DNA of 8,112 nucleotides, from contig CAYNWK010000190.1 of assembly GCA_964400875.1 (NCBI GenBank), forward strand, positions 1-8,112, written 5' to 3'. This DNA is from CAYNWK01 sp964400875. Lineage in GTDB: Bacteria; Chloroflexota; Anaerolineae; Anaerolineales; UBA4823. Positions 6,731 to 8,112 of the stretch are shown here, in pieces. Made by a program: the position numbers and the translations under genes. Positions within the stretch are counted from its first letter, which is position 1, and every line of letters starts with the position of its first letter. The notes below the pieces were generated by a model. It was not told the DNA's origin and did no database searches. It saw nothing but the letters and a program-made list of their open reading frames with translations.

Positions 6731-7867
6731 TCACCTGTTCACATTAACCGTACAACCATTGTCGAAGTAGATGGTCACGTTGTAGCCGCTCGATTCTGTG
6801 CTGCGTTTGAAAATGAACTGCATCGTCTCGAATGAGTAGATTTGAATCTTGCGCAGGTAGTCGCTGCCCAACCACTCGTGATCGCTTACGGTTGTAGGTG
6901 GAAATTCATCTCGGGCTTTCCAAACCAGCTCTCCACCCAGCTTAATATACTTGAGCTCGTCGTTGGCGCTTGGCCAAAAAAAGAACATCTTCATGATCGT
7001 CACGGTTTCGATGCCGTTGTTTTGCAGCTGCAGGTCCAATTTCGTTCCGGTTGAGGATACAAACGAGCCGTAGGTGCCGCAAGCCGGGGTCGCCGTCGCA
7101 GTAGGTGTCGCGGTCGGCGTCGGTGTGCAGACGTCAGGTGGGCAGCGCGTCGCCGTCGGCGTCAGTGTTTTAGTCGGTGTGTTCGTCGGTGTATAGGTTA
7201 TCGTCGGCGTCCTTGTGCTGGTTGCAGTCGGCGTCAAAGAAGGGCCGGGCGTCGGCGTCAGGGTATCTGTGGGCGTCGGCGTATTCGTCGGCGTCGCTGT
7301 GTTGGTCGGGGTTGGCGTGAACGTAAAAGTGGGGGTAGGCGTGAGCGTATCCGTGGGGGTAGCCGTGTTGGTGGGATACGCCGCTGGGGGTGTCCCTTTC
7401 ACCTCGACGTCTTTAAAAATGGTTCTGGCGGCCGATGAGGTGATCGGAAACGACGGCAGGTTAACCAGCGGGACGATCGGCGTAAAAGTGGTGCTTACAT
7501 TGATGACCACTCGATCTCCCAAATTTACCGGGACTGTAGGCGGACAGCTGCTTGCAAAGGGGCTGGTGCCGGGCCCATGGTCGTAAGCAATTTGGATGTT
7601 GCCGTCGGAAACTCCTGCAAAATTACCTAACCGCCTTGCCGCCGCGCGAATTCCTGCGCAGTCCTGGTAGTGGGGGGTGTAATTCCCAATATCGCCGGCT
7701 GCCGAACCGTAACGGGTCGCTTCCCGTGTTGAAGTCGTGACTGCAGCGAAATAGAATAACACTCGGCCGAATTCGATGATCCCGAACATCAGCGTGAGCA
7801 ATATTGGAATTGCTAACGCAAACTCGACCATACCTTGTGCACGATTTTTCAGTGTAAAAATTTTCAT
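6731..7867 (-). CDS. TadE-like pseudopilin with Thr-Pro-rich linker and C-terminal beta domain
   Basis: The protein has 378 aa. MKIFTLKNRAQGMVEFALAI and PILLTLMFGIIEFGRVLFYF (1-40), followed by TREATRYGSAAG, form a textbook TadE-like module with a glutamate in the membrane helix (E15). A small extracytoplasmic domain reaches about 155 (C70 and C108 could pair). Residues 159-261 are a Thr-Pro linker of TPT, TNT, TAT and TDT units, interrupted by RCPPDVC (241-247). Residues 263-378 form a compact domain, from CGTYGSF through LQLQNNGIETVTIMKMFFFW, IKLGGELVW, EFPPTTVSDHEWLG to YFDNGC. C263 and C372 could form a disulphide. This domain recurs with Thr-Pro linkers in Chloroflexota extracellular proteins (recalled, not searched). 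ATG 7867 fits the start of the TadE helix, but no clear Shine-Dalgarno precedes it. It opens the operon and its stop overlaps GTG 6734 of the next gene. It is over twice the length of a usual TadE protein. Confidence 0.88.
   Translation of the reverse strand: MKIFTLKNRAQGMVEFALAIPILLTLMFGIIEFGRVLFYFAAVTTSTREATRYGSAAGDIGNYTPHYQDCAGIRAAARRLGNFAGVSDGNIQIAYDHGPGTSPFASSCPPTVPVNLGDRVVINVSTTFTPIVPLVNLPSFPITSSAARTIFKDVEVKGTPPAAYPTNTATPTDTLTPTPTFTFTPTPTNTATPTNTPTPTDTLTPTPGPSLTPTATSTRTPTITYTPTNTPTKTLTPTATRCPPDVCTPTPTATPTATATPACGTYGSFVSSTGTKLDLQLQNNGIETVTIMKMFFFWPSANDELKYIKLGGELVWKARDEFPPTTVSDHEWLGSDYLRKIQIYSFETMQFIFKRSTESSGYNVTIYFDNGCTVNVNR
7085..7375 (-). repeat. Degenerate tandem repeat encoding the Thr-Pro linker
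   Basis: On the plus strand this stretch is built from GTCGGC, GTCGGT, GTGGGG and related 6-nt units, reading on the minus strand as ACN-CCN (Thr-Pro) and ACN-(AAT/GAT/GCG) pairs. It covers residues 165-261 of the TadE-like protein. The units have drifted at third positions, so the protein pattern is kept better than the DNA pattern, which argues for selection on the linker. Such tracts can expand or contract in steps of 6 nt without changing frame. Confidence 0.85.
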
Positions 7868-7884
7868 GATTTTTTACAAATCAA

Positions 7885-7896
7885 CAATTTAAATTG
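7885..7896. promoter_or_regulatory. Perfect 12-bp palindrome CAATTTAAATTG, candidate operator
   Basis: CAATTTAAATTG is its own reverse complement and lies 17 nt upstream of ATG 7867. Its position between a presumed promoter and the start codon would suit a repressor site. AT-rich palindromes also arise by chance, and no known operator consensus is recognised. Confidence 0.25.
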
Positions 7897-7940
7897 AAGG
7901 CAGTGGCGAAAAAAACATACTTCAATCTATCTGACGATCC

Positions 7941-7954
7941 ACATTCCAGAATGT
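7941..7954. promoter_or_regulatory. Inverted repeat ACATTC-CA-GAATGT, candidate operator
   Basis: Two perfect 6-bp arms separated by 2 bp form a compact dyad 73 nt upstream of the first gene of the minus-strand operon. The size suits a dimeric helix-turn-helix regulator. There is no second copy in the window, and no regulator gene next to the operon to pair it with. Confidence 0.25.
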
Positions 7955-8112
7955 TAATTACAGAAACGTTAGTTATGCCGCCATCCGCCGGGCACAAGCA
8001 GCGCTCATTCTTTTGAAGCTCATTCGTTCCAGGCTGTTTGGCTGAATATATCATCGATCTCGGGGTCGCCTATCGAGTTCCTATCCTAACCAATTTCCGC
8101 TGAAATACTATT

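Larger units (their letters stand above)
7868..8112 (-). other. Upstream region of the Tad-like operon
   Basis: No gene is seen in these 245 bases. The leader next to ATG 7867 is very AT-rich. Two palindromes (7885-7896 and 7941-7954) and an 8-bp direct repeat (8003-8010 and 8018-8025) lie in it. I find no -35/-10 pair on the minus strand that stands out from background, so the promoter is presumably here but not located. Confidence 0.5.

Noticed and set aside
7215..7586. Plus-strand open frame giving a Gly/Val-rich protein (VGVGV repeats)
   Set aside because: It is the complement of the Thr-Pro repeat; the codon pattern, TadE homology and operon spacing all favour the minus strand, and no RBS is seen.
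8029..8081. GGAAC strings on the minus strand (one at 8081-8077, another near 8029) resembling ECF -35 elements
   Set aside because: No convincing -10 partner lies at 16-17 nt, and the motif is short enough to occur by chance.

Overview
The window reads as a moderately GC-rich chromosomal segment of a Chloroflexota bacterium, probably Anaerolineae-like. This is an inference from gene style, not from a marker gene. The hints are an ECF sigma factor coupled to a DUF5667-type membrane protein, TadE/TadG-like pseudopilins with long Thr-Pro spacers, a recurrent C-terminal domain containing LGGELVW, and a secreted protein ending in FVPMVVR. There are no phage, plasmid, insertion-sequence, CRISPR, rRNA or tRNA signals.

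Layout. Positions 1-47 hold a strong hairpin terminator for a plus-strand gene that lies off the left edge. The rest of the first 365 bases has no gene, but contains a second smaller hairpin with a T-run and a plausible promoter. The plus-strand pair follows: an ECF sigma factor (366-929), and overlapping it by 4 bases (ATGA) a single-pass membrane protein (926-2137) that looks like its partner or anti-sigma factor. A 12-bp perfect-stem terminator at 2194-2230 ends this pair.

A convergent minus-strand operon fills 7867 down to 2431 and ends in its own terminator at 2361-2407. In transcription order it encodes: a TadE-like pseudopilin with a Thr-Pro linker and C-terminal globular domain (7867-6731); a large secreted or membrane-anchored protein with a nidogen-like domain and a repeat-built, probable beta-propeller region (6728-4266); a second, minimal TadE-like protein (4239-3763); and a TadG-like protein whose reading frame is broken near 2700, with its C-terminal part continuing in another frame to 2431. 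Spacings are tiny (overlap or 2 nt, then 26 and 4 nt), so the four genes are very probably co-transcribed. Bases 7868-8112 are the upstream region, with two short palindromes and a direct repeat but no convincing promoter.

Working model (inference). The minus operon makes minor pseudopilin-like proteins and a large surface protein that may be exported or displayed with them, as an adhesive or envelope structure. The core Tad machinery (ATPase, inner-membrane platform, secretin, Flp pilin, prepilin peptidase) is not in the window, so it must be elsewhere or the operon is an orphan. Nothing in the sequence proves that the sigma factor controls this operon; the two are simply convergent neighbours.
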